Below are positions 46,304 through 58,549 of a DNA stretch of 64,000 bases, one piece after another. How positions within the stretch are numbered: the stretch's first letter is position 1; each line of letters opens with the position of its first letter. The notes beneath the pieces were generated by a model. That model had not been told where the DNA came from. It was given only the letters and a program-made list of their open reading frames with translations, and ran no database searches. The translations under genes and the position numbers were made by a program. Source of the DNA: Pseudomonas sp. BMS12. Its GTDB lineage: Bacteria > Pseudomonadota > Gammaproteobacteria > Pseudomonadales > Pseudomonadaceae. The DNA is taken from assembly GCF_001592875.1 (NCBI RefSeq), contig NZ_LSOF01000003.1:169633-233632 (forward strand), in the 5' to 3' direction.

Positions 46304-47454
46304 GATTGCAGTACCACGCCGCTGTCGTCTTCCCAGTACACCACCACGGCGTCATCCCAGGTCGGACGCTTGCCGCGACGTTCGGCGTTGGCGATGAAGC
46401 ACTGCACGATCTGCCCGGAGGTCAGCTTGACGTAGTACACCGAGTGACCGCCGAGGTAGGCGATGTCGTGCACGGTGCCGTTGCACCAGTTGTGCTCCGG
46501 GTGCTCGTGATCGGCCGGCAGCTCGGTGGCCATCAGCAGTTTTTCCGGGCGCAGGGCGTAGGAAACACGCTTGTCTTCGGCGCGAGTGGTGACGCCGTGA
46601 CCGATGTAGATCGGCTTGTCCAGCTGCGGGCAACTGATGATGGCGTGGTCGGTTTCGTCGGTGGTGATTTCACCGTCGAACAGGTTGACGTTGCCGATGA
46701 ATTCGCAGACCAGGCGGCTGGCCGGCGTCTCGTAGATGTCCACCGGGCTACCGGTCTGGGCGATCCAGCCGAGGTGCATGATGGAGATGCGCTGGGCCAT
46801 GGTCATGGCCTCTTCCTGATCGTGAGTCACCATCACGCAGGTCACGCCGACGCGCTCGATGATCTCGACCAGCTCCAGCTGCATCTGCGAACGCAGCTTC
46901 TTGTCCAGTGCACCCATGGGTTCGTCGAGCAGCAGCAGCTTGGGACGCTTGGCCAGCGAGCGGGCCAGGGCCACGCGCTGACGCTGGCCGCCGGAGAGCT
47001 GGTGCGGCTTGCGCTTGGCGTACTGGGTCATGTGCACCAGCTTGAGCATCTCGGCCACACGCTCATCGATCTCGGCCTTGGGCAGCTTGTCCTGCTGCAG
47101 GCCGAAAGCGATGTTCTGCGCCACGGTCATGTGCGGGAACAGGGCGTAGGACTGGAACATCATGTTGATCGGCCGCTCGTAGGGCGGCATGTCGGTGATG
47201 TCCTCACCGTCGAGCAGGATGCGTCCCTCGGTTGGCCGCTCGAAGCCAGCGAGCATGCGCAGCAGGGTCGACTTGCCGGAGCCGGAGCCGCCGAGCAGGG
47301 CGAAGATCTCACCCTTGTTGATGGTCAGCGAGACGTCGTCGACGGCGATGGTTTCGTCGAACTTCTTCGTCACGCGATCGATCTTGACCAACACCTCTTT
47401 GGGTTGCTGGCTGCCCTCTAGGGCTTTCTTGTAGGCGCTGGAGGCGACTGCCAT
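46300..47454 (-). CDS. spuF: Polyamine ABC transporter ATP-binding protein SpuF
   Basis: 384 residues (PotA type). Walker A GGSGSGKST (about 55-63), signature LSGGQRQR, Walker B LLLLDEPMGALD, H-loop VTHDQEEAM, followed by a C-terminal TOBE-type regulatory domain (about 270-384). The ATG at 47454 is chosen; the frame runs 14 codons further without support. A hairpin-containing 114-base gap separates it from spuE. Confidence 0.96.
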   Translation of the reverse strand: MAVASSAYKKALEGSQQPKEVLVKIDRVTKKFDETIAVDDVSLTINKGEIFALLGGSGSGKSTLLRMLAGFERPTEGRILLDGEDITDMPPYERPINMMFQSYALFPHMTVAQNIAFGLQQDKLPKAEIDERVAEMLKLVHMTQYAKRKPHQLSGGQRQRVALARSLAKRPKLLLLDEPMGALDKKLRSQMQLELVEIIERVGVTCVMVTHDQEEAMTMAQRISIMHLGWIAQTGSPVDIYETPASRLVCEFIGNVNLFDGEITTDETDHAIISCPQLDKPIYIGHGVTTRAEDKRVSYALRPEKLLMATELPADHEHPEHNWCNGTVHDIAYLGGHSVYYVKLTSGQIVQCFIANAERRGKRPTWDDAVVVYWEDDSGVVLQS

Positions 47455-47522
47455 TTCCAAAACTCCCGGGAAAAATTGGGTCACGGACCCGAACATATTT
47501 TGCTGCGCCTGGCGCAGCGGGC

Positions 47523-47551
47523 CCGTACGGCAGGCCCGACCCGCCGTACGG
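47523..47551 (-). other. Hairpin between spuE and spuF
   Basis: CCGTACGGC-11-base loop-GCCGTACGG, followed further downstream by a second small stem GCTGCGCC/GGCGCAGC near 47502-47518. No T run: likely an mRNA-stabilising or processing structure that lets the binding-protein message outlast the rest. Confidence 0.5.
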
Positions 47552-47568
47552 TGTATTTCAGTTGGTGC

Positions 47569-48666
<1,098 letters not shown>

Positions 48667-48835
48667 TCAGTCCTCTTTATTGTTGATCTTGCAGGCCGCA
48701 CATGCGGCCAGGGGTGGTGATGAGTTCGCTGCCATTCCCTGACACTTGCACCTTTCGCCCAGCCGCACGCCCACGGAGCTGTGTGGGGCTCGTGTGTAAC
48801 GGTAGTCGAAGGGCCATGGAAGCCTCCTGGCGGGT

Positions 48836-48859
48836 CTCCGGCGGGAGCACCCGCCGGAG
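48836..48859 (-). other. Strong hairpin downstream of spuD
   Basis: CTCCGGCGGG-TGCT-CCCGCCGGAG (minus-strand reading), ten perfect base pairs, 14 bases past the spuD stop, no T run. Position fits differential expression of the binding protein relative to downstream genes. Confidence 0.55.
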
Positions 48860-48872
48860 GGTGTCGCTGTCG

Positions 48873-50093
<1,221 letters not shown>

Positions 50094-51467
50094 TTACACC
50101 AGCACCGCGCGAGCGGTCAGATCGAGGCACTTGCGCGCCTTTTCCACGAGTTCATCGATCTCGTCCTTGGTGATCACCAGCGGCGGCGCGATGATCATGG
50201 TGTCGCCCACGGCGCGCATGATCAGTCCGTTTTCGAAGCAGTGGTTTCGGCAGATCATGCCGACGCCCTGCTCGCTCGGAAAACGTTCGCGGGTCTGCTT
50301 GTCCTTCGCCAGTTCGATGGCGCCGAGCATGCCCACACCGCGGACTTCGCCCACCAGCGGATGATCCGCCAGCTCACGCAGGCGTTGCTGCAAATACGGT
50401 GCCGTTTCCGCCTTTACCCGCTCGATGATTTTCTCGTCGCGCAGGATGCGCAGGTTTTCCAGCCCTACGGCGGCTGCCACCGGGTGCCCGGAGTAGGTGA
50501 AGCCGTGGTTGAAGTCGCCGGCGGCGTTGATCACGTCGAACACCTTGTCGCTGACGATCAGGCCGCCCATGGGCACGTAGCCGCTGGTCATGCCCTTGGC
50601 GATGGTGATCAGGTCCGGCTTGTTGCCGTAGTACTCGCTGGCGAACCACTCGCCGGTACGGCCGAAGCCGCAAATCACTTCATCGGCCACGAACAGGATG
50701 TCGTACTTGGCGAGGATCTCGCGGATGCGCGGCCAGTAGGTCTCTGGCGGTACGATCACCCCGCCGGCGCCCTGGATAGGCTCGGCGATGAAGGCGGCGA
50801 CGTTGTCTTCGCCCACTTCGAGAATCTTCTGCTCCAGCTGATCGGCCGCCCACAGGCCGAACTCGTCCGGGGTCATGTCACCGCCCTCGCCGAACCAGTA
50901 CGGCTGCGGGATATGCACGATGCCCGGAATCGGCAGGTCGCCCTGCTCATGCATGTACTTCATGCCGCCCAGGCTGGCGCCGGCCACGGTGGAGCCGTGG
51001 TAGCCGTTGTGCCGGGAGATGATCACCTTCTTGCTCGGCTGGCCCTTGCTCGCCCAGTAGTGGCGAACCATACGCAGCATGGTGTCGTTGCCTTCCGAGC
51101 CAGAGCCAGTGAAGAACACATGATTCATGCCGGCCGGCGCCACGTCGGCGATGGCCTTGGCGAACTCCAGCGCCGGTGGGTGGGCGGTCTGGAAGAAGGT
51201 GTTGTAGAACGGCAGCTCGCGCATCTGCGCCGCGGCGGCCTGCACCAGTTCCTCGCGGCCGTAGCCGACGGCCACGCACCACAGGCCGGCCATGCCATCG
51301 AGGATCTTGTTGCCTTCGCTGTCCCACAGATAGACACCGTCCGCCTTGGTGATGATGCGCGGACCCTTCTCGTGCAGCTGCTGGTAATCGCTGAACGGCG
51401 CGAGATGGTGCTCACGGCTCATGGCCTGCCACTCACGGGTTTTCGGGTTGGTCACTGAACTGTTCAT
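50094..51467 (-). CDS. spuC: Putrescine-pyruvate aminotransferase SpuC
   Basis: 457 residues, class III PLP aminotransferase. PLP-contact Asp262 in ADEVICGFGRTG and Schiff-base Lys291 in TIAKGMTSGYVPMGG; GSGSEGNDTMLRMVRHYW binds phosphate. Converts putrescine (and cadaverine) with pyruvate to 4-aminobutyraldehyde and alanine. Between spuB and spuD in the operon. Confidence 0.94.
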   Translation of the reverse strand: MNSSVTNPKTREWQAMSREHHLAPFSDYQQLHEKGPRIITKADGVYLWDSEGNKILDGMAGLWCVAVGYGREELVQAAAAQMRELPFYNTFFQTAHPPALEFAKAIADVAPAGMNHVFFTGSGSEGNDTMLRMVRHYWASKGQPSKKVIISRHNGYHGSTVAGASLGGMKYMHEQGDLPIPGIVHIPQPYWFGEGGDMTPDEFGLWAADQLEQKILEVGEDNVAAFIAEPIQGAGGVIVPPETYWPRIREILAKYDILFVADEVICGFGRTGEWFASEYYGNKPDLITIAKGMTSGYVPMGGLIVSDKVFDVINAAGDFNHGFTYSGHPVAAAVGLENLRILRDEKIIERVKAETAPYLQQRLRELADHPLVGEVRGVGMLGAIELAKDKQTRERFPSEQGVGMICRNHCFENGLIMRAVGDTMIIAPPLVITKDEIDELVEKARKCLDLTARAVLV

Positions 51468-51550
51468 AACAACACCTTTATTACGCGGGCCGCCGGCGGC
51501 AGCCCGTTGAAATCAGTGGCAACGGGCGCGGCGAACCGCGCCCGTTCCGG

Positions 51551-52909
51551 TTACACCGACAACAGCAGGAATTCACGCTCCCAGGAGCTGATCACCCGCT
51601 TGTAGTTCTCGTGCTCGGCGCGCTTGACCGCGACATAGCCGCGCACGAACTTCTCGCCCAGGTACTTCTCGGCGTCCTTGCAGGCTTCCATGCGCTCCAG
51701 CGCGCTCTCGATGGTCACCGGCAGACGCAGGTTGCGGCGCTCGTAGCCACGGCCCTTCACCGGCGCGCTCGGCTTGATGCCGTCGACCATGCCGATGTAG
51801 CCGCACAGCAGCGAGGCGGCCAGCACCAGGTAGGGGTTGGCGTCGGCGCCGGCCAGGCGGTTTTCCACGCGGCGGTTCTGCGGCCCGGCTTCCGGTACGC
51901 GCAGGCCGACGGTGCGGTTCTCCTCGCCCCACTCGACGTTCACCGGCGCCGAGGTATCGGGCAGGAAGCGGCGGAACGAGTTGACGTTCGGCGCGAACAG
52001 CGGCAGCACCTCGGGGATGTACTTCTGCAGGCCACCGATGTGATGCAGGAACAGTTCGCTCATGGTGCCGTCGGCATTGGAGAACAGGTTCTTGCCGGTC
52101 TTGATGTCGACCACGCTCTGGTGGATGTGCATGGCGCTGCCCGGCTGATCGGTGATCGGCTTGGCCATGAAGGTCGCCGCCACGTCATGCTTGAGCGCGG
52201 CCTCGCGCATGGTGCGTTTGAACACGGTGATCTGGTCGGCCAGGTGCAGGGCGTCGCCGTGACGGAAGTTGATTTCCATCTGCGCCGGGCCGTCTTCGTG
52301 GATCAGGGTGTCCAGGTCCAGGTCCTGCAGCTCGCACCAGTCGTAGACGTCTTCGAACAGCGGGTCGAATTCGTTGGCCGCGTCGATGGAGAACGACTGG
52401 CGACCGACTTCCGGGCGGCCGGAGCGGCCCATCGGCGCCTCCAGCGGGAAGTCCGGGTCGCTGTTGCGCTTGGTCAGGTAGAACTCCATCTCCGGCGCGA
52501 CGATCGGCTTCCAGCCCTTGTCGGCGTAGAGCTTGAGCACATTCTTGAGAATGTTGCGCGGCGACAGCTCGATCGGGTTGCCCTGCTTGTCGAAGGTGTC
52601 GTGGATCACCATCGCGGTGGGCTCGATGGCCCAGGGCACGAGAAACACGGCGTTCTCGTCCGGGCGGCAGAACATGTCGATGTCCGCCTCGTCGAGCAGC
52701 TCGTAATAAATGTCGTCCTCGACGTAGTCGCCGGTGACGGTCTGCAGCAGCACACTCTCGGGGAGGCGCATGCCCTTCTCGTCGAGAAACTTGTTGGTCG
52801 GCGAAATCTTGCCACGGGCGATGCCGGTAAGATCGCTGATCAAACATTCAACTTCGGTGATTTTGCGTTCTTTCAGCCAGCTGGTGAGCTGGTCGAGCTT
52901 GCTAGTCAT
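51551..52909 (-). CDS. spuB: Glutamine synthetase-like gamma-glutamylpolyamine synthetase SpuB
   Basis: 452 residues, GS-III/PuuA type. PEMEFYLTKRN and QMEINFRHGDALHLADQ carry the metal-ligand Glu, MHIHQSV the His, NSFRRFLPDTSAP the substrate loop and RVENRLAGADANPYL the end of the site. Ligates glutamate to polyamines with ATP in the gamma-glutamylation route; not a nitrogen-assimilating GS (no adenylylation Tyr loop). Between spuA (88 bases) and spuC. Confidence 0.92.
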   Translation of the reverse strand: MTSKLDQLTSWLKERKITEVECLISDLTGIARGKISPTNKFLDEKGMRLPESVLLQTVTGDYVEDDIYYELLDEADIDMFCRPDENAVFLVPWAIEPTAMVIHDTFDKQGNPIELSPRNILKNVLKLYADKGWKPIVAPEMEFYLTKRNSDPDFPLEAPMGRSGRPEVGRQSFSIDAANEFDPLFEDVYDWCELQDLDLDTLIHEDGPAQMEINFRHGDALHLADQITVFKRTMREAALKHDVAATFMAKPITDQPGSAMHIHQSVVDIKTGKNLFSNADGTMSELFLHHIGGLQKYIPEVLPLFAPNVNSFRRFLPDTSAPVNVEWGEENRTVGLRVPEAGPQNRRVENRLAGADANPYLVLAASLLCGYIGMVDGIKPSAPVKGRGYERRNLRLPVTIESALERMEACKDAEKYLGEKFVRGYVAVKRAEHENYKRVISSWEREFLLLSV

Positions 52910-52997
52910 AAAGACCTCAGGGTTGTAGAGCGGCTTCTGCGGACCGGTTAAAGCCTAGCGAAACCTTGGGGTTCCGCCTGCCGGTTGCCTCACCTAC

Positions 52998-53750
52998 TCA
53001 GCGTTGCCCCGCCTTCTTCCTGCATGCCTCACCAAAGGCCTGGAAGATGGCGAGATAATTCGGGTTGGACTGCACCTGCCACTCCGGGTGCCATTGCACC
53101 CCAAGGGCAAAACTTGGCGCACCTTCGACGGAGAAGGCTTCAATCAACCCGTCAGGCGCCAGTGCTTCTACGCGAAGGCCCGGCGCCAGACGCTGAACGC
53201 CCTGGCCATGAATGGAATTGACTTGAATCTCGCTCGGCAAGCCGAGGCCGGCGAGAATGCCACCGGGCTGAATCTGCACCGGGTGGCGGGGAGCATATTG
53301 CACATCGACCGGCTCATCGACCGGCTCGCGGTGGTCCAGCATGCCGGCCACTTCCTGCACGCGCTGGTGCAGGCTGCCGCCGAAGGCCACGTTGATTTCC
53401 TGGAAGCCGCGACAGATACCCAGCACCGGAATACCGGCATCTATGGCCTGGCGAATCAGCGGCAGGGTAGTGGCGTCGCGTGCGCTATCGTGGACAGTGC
53501 CCGGCGTGCTGGCGGGGCCACTATAATGATGGGGTTCGACATTGGACGGCGAGCCGGTGAACAGCAGGCCGTCGAGACTGTTCAGCAGAGTCGGCTGATC
53601 GATCAGTTCGCCCAGGGCGGGAATCACCAGCGGTAGGCCGCCAGCGCCCACCGCCACCGCACGGACGTATTTGTCGCCGACGATGTGGTTGGGGTGCAGA
53701 CCCACCTGCTTGGTGCAGGCGGTAACGCCGATCAACGGCAGGCGCGACAT
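52998..53750 (-). CDS. spuA: Gamma-glutamyl-GABA hydrolase SpuA (PuuD-like)
   Basis: 250 residues, class I glutamine amidotransferase fold. Nucleophile Cys113 in LGICRGFQE, His221 and Glu223 in QWHPEW. Frees GABA from gamma-glutamyl-GABA, closing the gamma-glutamylated putrescine route opened by SpuI/SpuB. First gene of the leftward spu operon; its promoter lies in the divergent gap shared with spuI. Confidence 0.93.
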   Translation of the reverse strand: MSRLPLIGVTACTKQVGLHPNHIVGDKYVRAVAVGAGGLPLVIPALGELIDQPTLLNSLDGLLFTGSPSNVEPHHYSGPASTPGTVHDSARDATTLPLIRQAIDAGIPVLGICRGFQEINVAFGGSLHQRVQEVAGMLDHREPVDEPVDVQYAPRHPVQIQPGGILAGLGLPSEIQVNSIHGQGVQRLAPGLRVEALAPDGLIEAFSVEGAPSFALGVQWHPEWQVQSNPNYLAIFQAFGEACRKKAGQR

Positions 53751-53799
53751 GGAACACCTGTTTTATTGCTGTTATGTGGTTGAGGCCGAGATTAGCCTT

Positions 53800-53838
53800 G
53801 TTCAATTTTTTACACAATAGCCCTGTAAAAAATTGAAC
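53800..53838. promoter_or_regulatory. 39-bp interrupted palindrome in the spuA-spuI divergent promoter
   Basis: GTTCAATTTTTTACA (53800-53814) and TGTAAAAAATTGAAC (53824-53838) are perfect 15-base inverted arms with a nine-base spacer, in an AT-rich island 50 bases from the spuA start. The TTGAACA end recalls the TGAACA end of the E. coli PuuR consensus; PauR is the pseudomonad relative. Probably the operator that lets a repressor sense polyamines. Binding is inferred. Confidence 0.65.
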
Positions 53839-54027
53839 ACACACCACTGAGCACCACGCCGCACAAGGCTGACCAGGCAGTCTAAAAACCCTGTAACGCC
53901 CCAAAAATGGCCTTCTCGCCCCAATTCAGGGCAAAATGGTAGGCTATTGACAGTACAGGGTGTTTGAGATTGACTCACAGCTGTACGAATGAATGATTGA
54001 AATTTTTAACAATAAAGGTGTTGCATC

Positions 54028-55407
54028 ATGTCGGTACCCCCGCGTGCCGTTCAGCTCAACGAAGCGAACGCGTTCCTTAAGGAACACCCTGAGGTCCAGT
54101 TCGTTGACCTACTAATTGCAGATATGAACGGGGTTGTGCGCGGCAAGCGCATCGAACGTAACAGCCTGCATAAAGTGTACGAGAAAGGCATCAACCTGCC
54201 GGCCTCGCTTTTCGCCCTCGACATCAACGGCTCCACCGTCGAAAGCACCGGCCTCGGCCTGGACATCGGCGATGCCGACCGCATCTGCTTCCCCATCCCC
54301 AATACCCTGTGCAACGAGCCCTGGCAGAAGCGCCCCACCGCGCAGCTGCTAATGACCATGCACGAACTCGACGGCAAGCCGTTCTTCGCCGACCCGCGCG
54401 AAGTGCTGCGCCAGATCGTGACCAAGTTCGACGAGATGAACCTGCGCATCTGCGCCGCCTTCGAGCTGGAGTTCTACCTGATCGACCAGGAGAACGTGAA
54501 CGGCCGTCCGCAGCCGCCGCGCTCGCCGCTCTCGGGCAAGCGCCCGATCTCCACCCAGGTGTACCTGATCGACGACCTCGACGAGTACGTCGACTGCCTG
54601 CAGGACATGCTCGAAGCCGCCAAGGAACAAGGCATCCCGGCCGATGCCATCGTCAAGGAAAGTGCCCCGGCGCAGTTCGAGGTCAACCTGCACCACACCG
54701 ATGACGCGATCAAGGCCTGCGACTACGCGCTGCTGCTCAAGCGCCTGATCAAGAACATCGCCTACGACCATGAGATGGACACCACCTTCATGGCCAAGCC
54801 CTACCCGGGCCAGGCGGGCAACGGTCTGCACGTGCACATCTCGCTGATCGACAAGACCACCGGCAAGAACATCTTCACCAGCGATGATCCCCAGGAGAAC
54901 GCCGCATTGCGCCACGCGATCGGCGGTGTCCTGGAGACCATGCCCGCATCGATGGCCTTCCTCTGCCCCAACGTCAACTCCTACCGCCGCTTCGGCGCAC
55001 AGTTCTACGTGCCGAACGCCCCGAGCTGGGGGATCGACAACCGCACCGTGGCCGTACGCGTGCCCACCGGCAGCCCGGACGCCGTGCGTATCGAGCATCG
55101 CGTGGCCGGCGCAGACGCCAACCCCTACCTGATGATGTCGGCGATTCTCGCCGGTATTCACCATGGTTTGACCAACCAGCTGGAGCCGGGCGAGCCGATC
55201 GAAGGCAACTCCTACGAACAGCTGGAGCAGAGCCTGCCGAACAACCTGCGCGATGCCCTGCGCGAGCTGGACGACAGCGAAGTGCTGAACAAGTACATCA
55301 GCCCGGACTACATCGACATCTTCGTCGCCTGCAAGGAAGCCGAGCTGCAAGAGTTCGAGACCACCATCTCCGACCTCGAGTACAACTGGTACCTGCACAC
55401 CGTATAA
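54028..55407 (+). CDS. spuI: Gamma-glutamylpolyamine synthetase SpuI
   Basis: 459 residues, GS-III/PuuA type and paralogous to SpuB. FELEFYLIDQ and QFEVNLHHTDDAIKACDYAL hold metal ligands, GLHVHISL the His, NSYRRFGAQFYVP and RIEHRVAGADANPYL complete the site. In P. aeruginosa SpuI starts putrescine catabolism by glutamylation. Divergent from spuA over a 277-base AT-rich control region; AAAGG precedes the ATG. Ends at a strong terminator. Confidence 0.93.
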   Translation: MSVPPRAVQLNEANAFLKEHPEVQFVDLLIADMNGVVRGKRIERNSLHKVYEKGINLPASLFALDINGSTVESTGLGLDIGDADRICFPIPNTLCNEPWQKRPTAQLLMTMHELDGKPFFADPREVLRQIVTKFDEMNLRICAAFELEFYLIDQENVNGRPQPPRSPLSGKRPISTQVYLIDDLDEYVDCLQDMLEAAKEQGIPADAIVKESAPAQFEVNLHHTDDAIKACDYALLLKRLIKNIAYDHEMDTTFMAKPYPGQAGNGLHVHISLIDKTTGKNIFTSDDPQENAALRHAIGGVLETMPASMAFLCPNVNSYRRFGAQFYVPNAPSWGIDNRTVAVRVPTGSPDAVRIEHRVAGADANPYLMMSAILAGIHHGLTNQLEPGEPIEGNSYEQLEQSLPNNLRDALRELDDSEVLNKYISPDYIDIFVACKEAELQEFETTISDLEYNWYLHTV

Positions 55408-55418
55408 GCACCACCCCC

Positions 55419-55447
55419 GACGCCGGCCCCTGAGCCGGCGTCGTTTT
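55419..55447 (+). terminator. spuI terminator
   Basis: GACGCCGGC-CCCTGA-GCCGGCGTC followed by GTTTT. Separates spuI from the binding-protein gene. Confidence 0.85.
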
Positions 55448-55527
55448 ATCCGCCACTGCCAGCCTTAACCTGCCGCCCGCATCCACATGCCGGCGCAGCC
55501 ATGCCCATCGCATTCGAGGAGGTCGTC

Positions 55528-56616
55528 ATGTTTCGCTTTCTTGCTCCCCTGCTACTAGCCCTCAGCCCTGGGCTGGCAGCCGCCGCCGACAGCATCCGGG
55601 TCTACAACTGGAACGACTACATCGCGCCCCAGGTACTGACCGACTTCACCAAGGCCACCGGCATCGAGGTGGAGTACCACACCTTCAGCACCGACGAAGA
55701 GCTGGACAAGGCCCTCGCCAGCGGCGAAAGCATCGATATCGCCGTACCTTCCCATGACGAACTGCCCGCACTGATCGCCGCCGGCAAGCTGCAGCCGCTG
55801 GACCTGGCGCGCCTGCCCAACCGCAAGCACCTGGACAAGCAGATGCTCAGCAAACTGGCCGCCGTCGACCCGCAGAACCGCTACGCCGTGCCCTACCTGT
55901 GGGGCGCCGTGGGCCTGGCGATCAACACCCCGCAAGCCGAAGCCGCCTATGGCGGCGCGCTGCCGCACAGCTGGAGCCTGCTGTTCGACACCCAGCAGAG
56001 CAGCAAGCTGGCCAGTTGCGGCATCAGCGTGCTGGATGCTCCGGACGAGCTGCTCTACAACCTGCTCAACTTCCAGGGCCGCAGCCTGGCCAACACCTCG
56101 CCGGGCCGCGTGCAACGCGCCGCGAAAGTACTCCAGGGCCTGCGCCCCAACCTGCGTTACGTCGACAGCGAGCGCTATATCGATGACCTCAACAACGGCA
56201 AGCTGTGCATGGCCGTGGCCTGGGTCGGCGATGCCCTGGCCGCCAGCGATGCCGGCCAGCCGGTGGAGTTCGTCGTGCCGGAAGAAGGTTCGACCCTGTT
56301 CATCGACAACCTGGTGATACCCGCCAGCGCGCGCCGCGCCGACCTGGCGCACCGGTTCATCGACTACCTGCTGCAACCCGAAGTCGCCGCGCTGATCACC
56401 AGTGAAGTGCTCTACCCCAACGCCAACGCCGACGCCAACCAGTTCCTCGAGCCGCAACTGCGCGCCCAGCTGGGTCGCAACCTCGACGAAGCCAAGAGCC
56501 GGCTGTTCGCCCTGACGCCGCTTTCGGACAAGATCAAGGTCGCGCGCGACGAGGTCTGGAGCAATTTCCTCGCCGGTCAGGCCGCACTCGCCCAGCCCGT
56601 CGAAGCCGGTCAATGA
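55528..56616 (+). CDS. Orphan PotF-like polyamine-binding protein
   Basis: 362 residues; signal peptide cleaved near LAAAADS (about 20). AGGAGG six bases upstream fixes the start. Same fold as SpuD/SpuE (SIRVYNWNDYIAPQVLTDF; VPYLWGAVGLAIN) but ligand segments differ: TFSTDEELDKAL replaces [23 protein letters not shown] replaces YFHSSKYI, and Phe258 stands where SpuE has Trp. It lacks its own permease genes, so it would use SpuFGH or act as a sensor. It occupies the place of PA0295 between spuI and aguR. Confidence 0.88.
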   Translation: MFRFLAPLLLALSPGLAAAADSIRVYNWNDYIAPQVLTDFTKATGIEVEYHTFSTDEELDKALASGESIDIAVPSHDELPALIAAGKLQPLDLARLPNRKHLDKQMLSKLAAVDPQNRYAVPYLWGAVGLAINTPQAEAAYGGALPHSWSLLFDTQQSSKLASCGISVLDAPDELLYNLLNFQGRSLANTSPGRVQRAAKVLQGLRPNLRYVDSERYIDDLNNGKLCMAVAWVGDALAASDAGQPVEFVVPEEGSTLFIDNLVIPASARRADLAHRFIDYLLQPEVAALITSEVLYPNANADANQFLEPQLRAQLGRNLDEAKSRLFALTPLSDKIKVARDEVWSNFLAGQAALAQPVEAGQ

Positions 56617-56679
56617 CACGGCTTGCCTCAGCCTGTCCGGGTGGCGTCCAATAGCGCCTCCCCCGGACAGGAGACCGGC

Positions 56680-57321
56680 ATGAGCCGCACCGTCAGCCCC
56701 CGCAAGCCACGCGCCAGCAGCCAGACGCGCATCGCCCTGATCCTCGCCGCCGCCCGTGAACTGCTGCGCGAGCAGGGCTTCGCCGGCCTGACCATCTACG
56801 CGGTAGCCGAGCGAGCCGACATTCCACCCTCCTCCGTGTACCACTTCTTCGCCAGCGTGCCGGCGCTGCTCGAAGCACTGACCGCCGATATCCATGCCGC
56901 CTTCCGCGACTGCCTGCTGCAGCCTGTGGAACACCAGAGCCTGCAGCACTGGCACGACCTGTCGCGCATCGTCGAGCAGCGCATGCTGGCCATCTATGCC
57001 GCCGACAGCGCCGCTCGCCAGCTGATCCTGGCCCAGCACGGCCTGGCCGAGGTGACCCAGGCCGACCGCCAGCACGACCTGGAGCTGGGCCGTCTGATGC
57101 AGCAGCTGTTCGAACGCCACTTCCCGCTGCCGCAACTGCCCGAGGACGTCGACGTGTTCGCCCTGGCCATGGAGCTGGGCGACCGGGTCTACGCCCGCTC
57201 GGTGCAGCTGCATGGCGAGATCACTCCGCGCCTGGCCGAGGAAGGCATGCGCGTGTTCGACGCCTACCTGGGCCTGTACCTGCCGCCGGCGCTGCCCAAG
57301 CGCGAACAGCCCCTGACCTGA
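56680..57321 (+). CDS. aguR: TetR family repressor AguR
   Basis: 213 residues. N-terminal TetR helix-turn-helix (about 20-65; GLTIYAVAERADIPPSSVYHFFASVPALLEA split). Start at the ATG behind ACAGGAG. In P. aeruginosa AguR represses aguBA and is relieved by agmatine and N-carbamoylputrescine. Here it lies 63 bases after the binding-protein gene and reads toward aguB. Confidence 0.92.
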   Translation: MSRTVSPRKPRASSQTRIALILAAARELLREQGFAGLTIYAVAERADIPPSSVYHFFASVPALLEALTADIHAAFRDCLLQPVEHQSLQHWHDLSRIVEQRMLAIYAADSAARQLILAQHGLAEVTQADRQHDLELGRLMQQLFERHFPLPQLPEDVDVFALAMELGDRVYARSVQLHGEITPRLAEEGMRVFDAYLGLYLPPALPKREQPLT

Positions 57322-57404
57322 GCCGATATCCATCGGCTTTTCGGTGAGCCTCGCGATCGCCCGTTTCGCGAGCACAGCGCGCTTTTACACCGCCATACAT
57401 CTAT

Positions 57405-57478
57405 CGATAAATATCAGACCCGTGGCTCTATTTTTGCCACAAAAGCTGAATAAGTGCTTTTAAAGTCGATTTTTATCG
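57405..57478. promoter_or_regulatory. aguBA control region with inverted CGATAAA(T/A)ATC boxes
   Basis: CGATAAATATC (57405-57415) and, inverted, GATTTTTATCG (57468-57478) match in 10 of 11 positions. They lie in the AT-rich 251-base gap between aguR and aguB, upstream of the aguB start by 95-170 bases. Candidate AguR operator pair; binding is inferred. Confidence 0.5.
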
Positions 57479-57572
57479 GATATAAATTGACCGCCGACCG
57501 TAACCCACGGCACAGCCATGGGGCTCTGCTAGTGTCAGATAACCTCTCTCACATGCTTCTGCGAGGTGTTTC

Positions 57573-58454
<882 letters not shown>

Positions 58455-58549
58455 TCCACCGCTGCGGCGGCCCGTCGCAGCATCCCGGAGCTATCCGGGC
58501 ATCCCAGTTACGACATCCCCGGAGTGCATCCGGGTTACAGGAGCAGGAC

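Noticed and set aside
53941..53975. Sigma-70 promoter for spuI with TTGACA at 53947
   Set aside because: The -35 box is perfect, but the sequence 17 bases on (TTGACT) is a poor -10, so I do not list it as a feature.
55555..57375. 606-codon open frame antisense to the binding protein and aguR
   Set aside because: Spans two unrelated genes on the other strand, which is typical of antisense shadows in GC-rich DNA.
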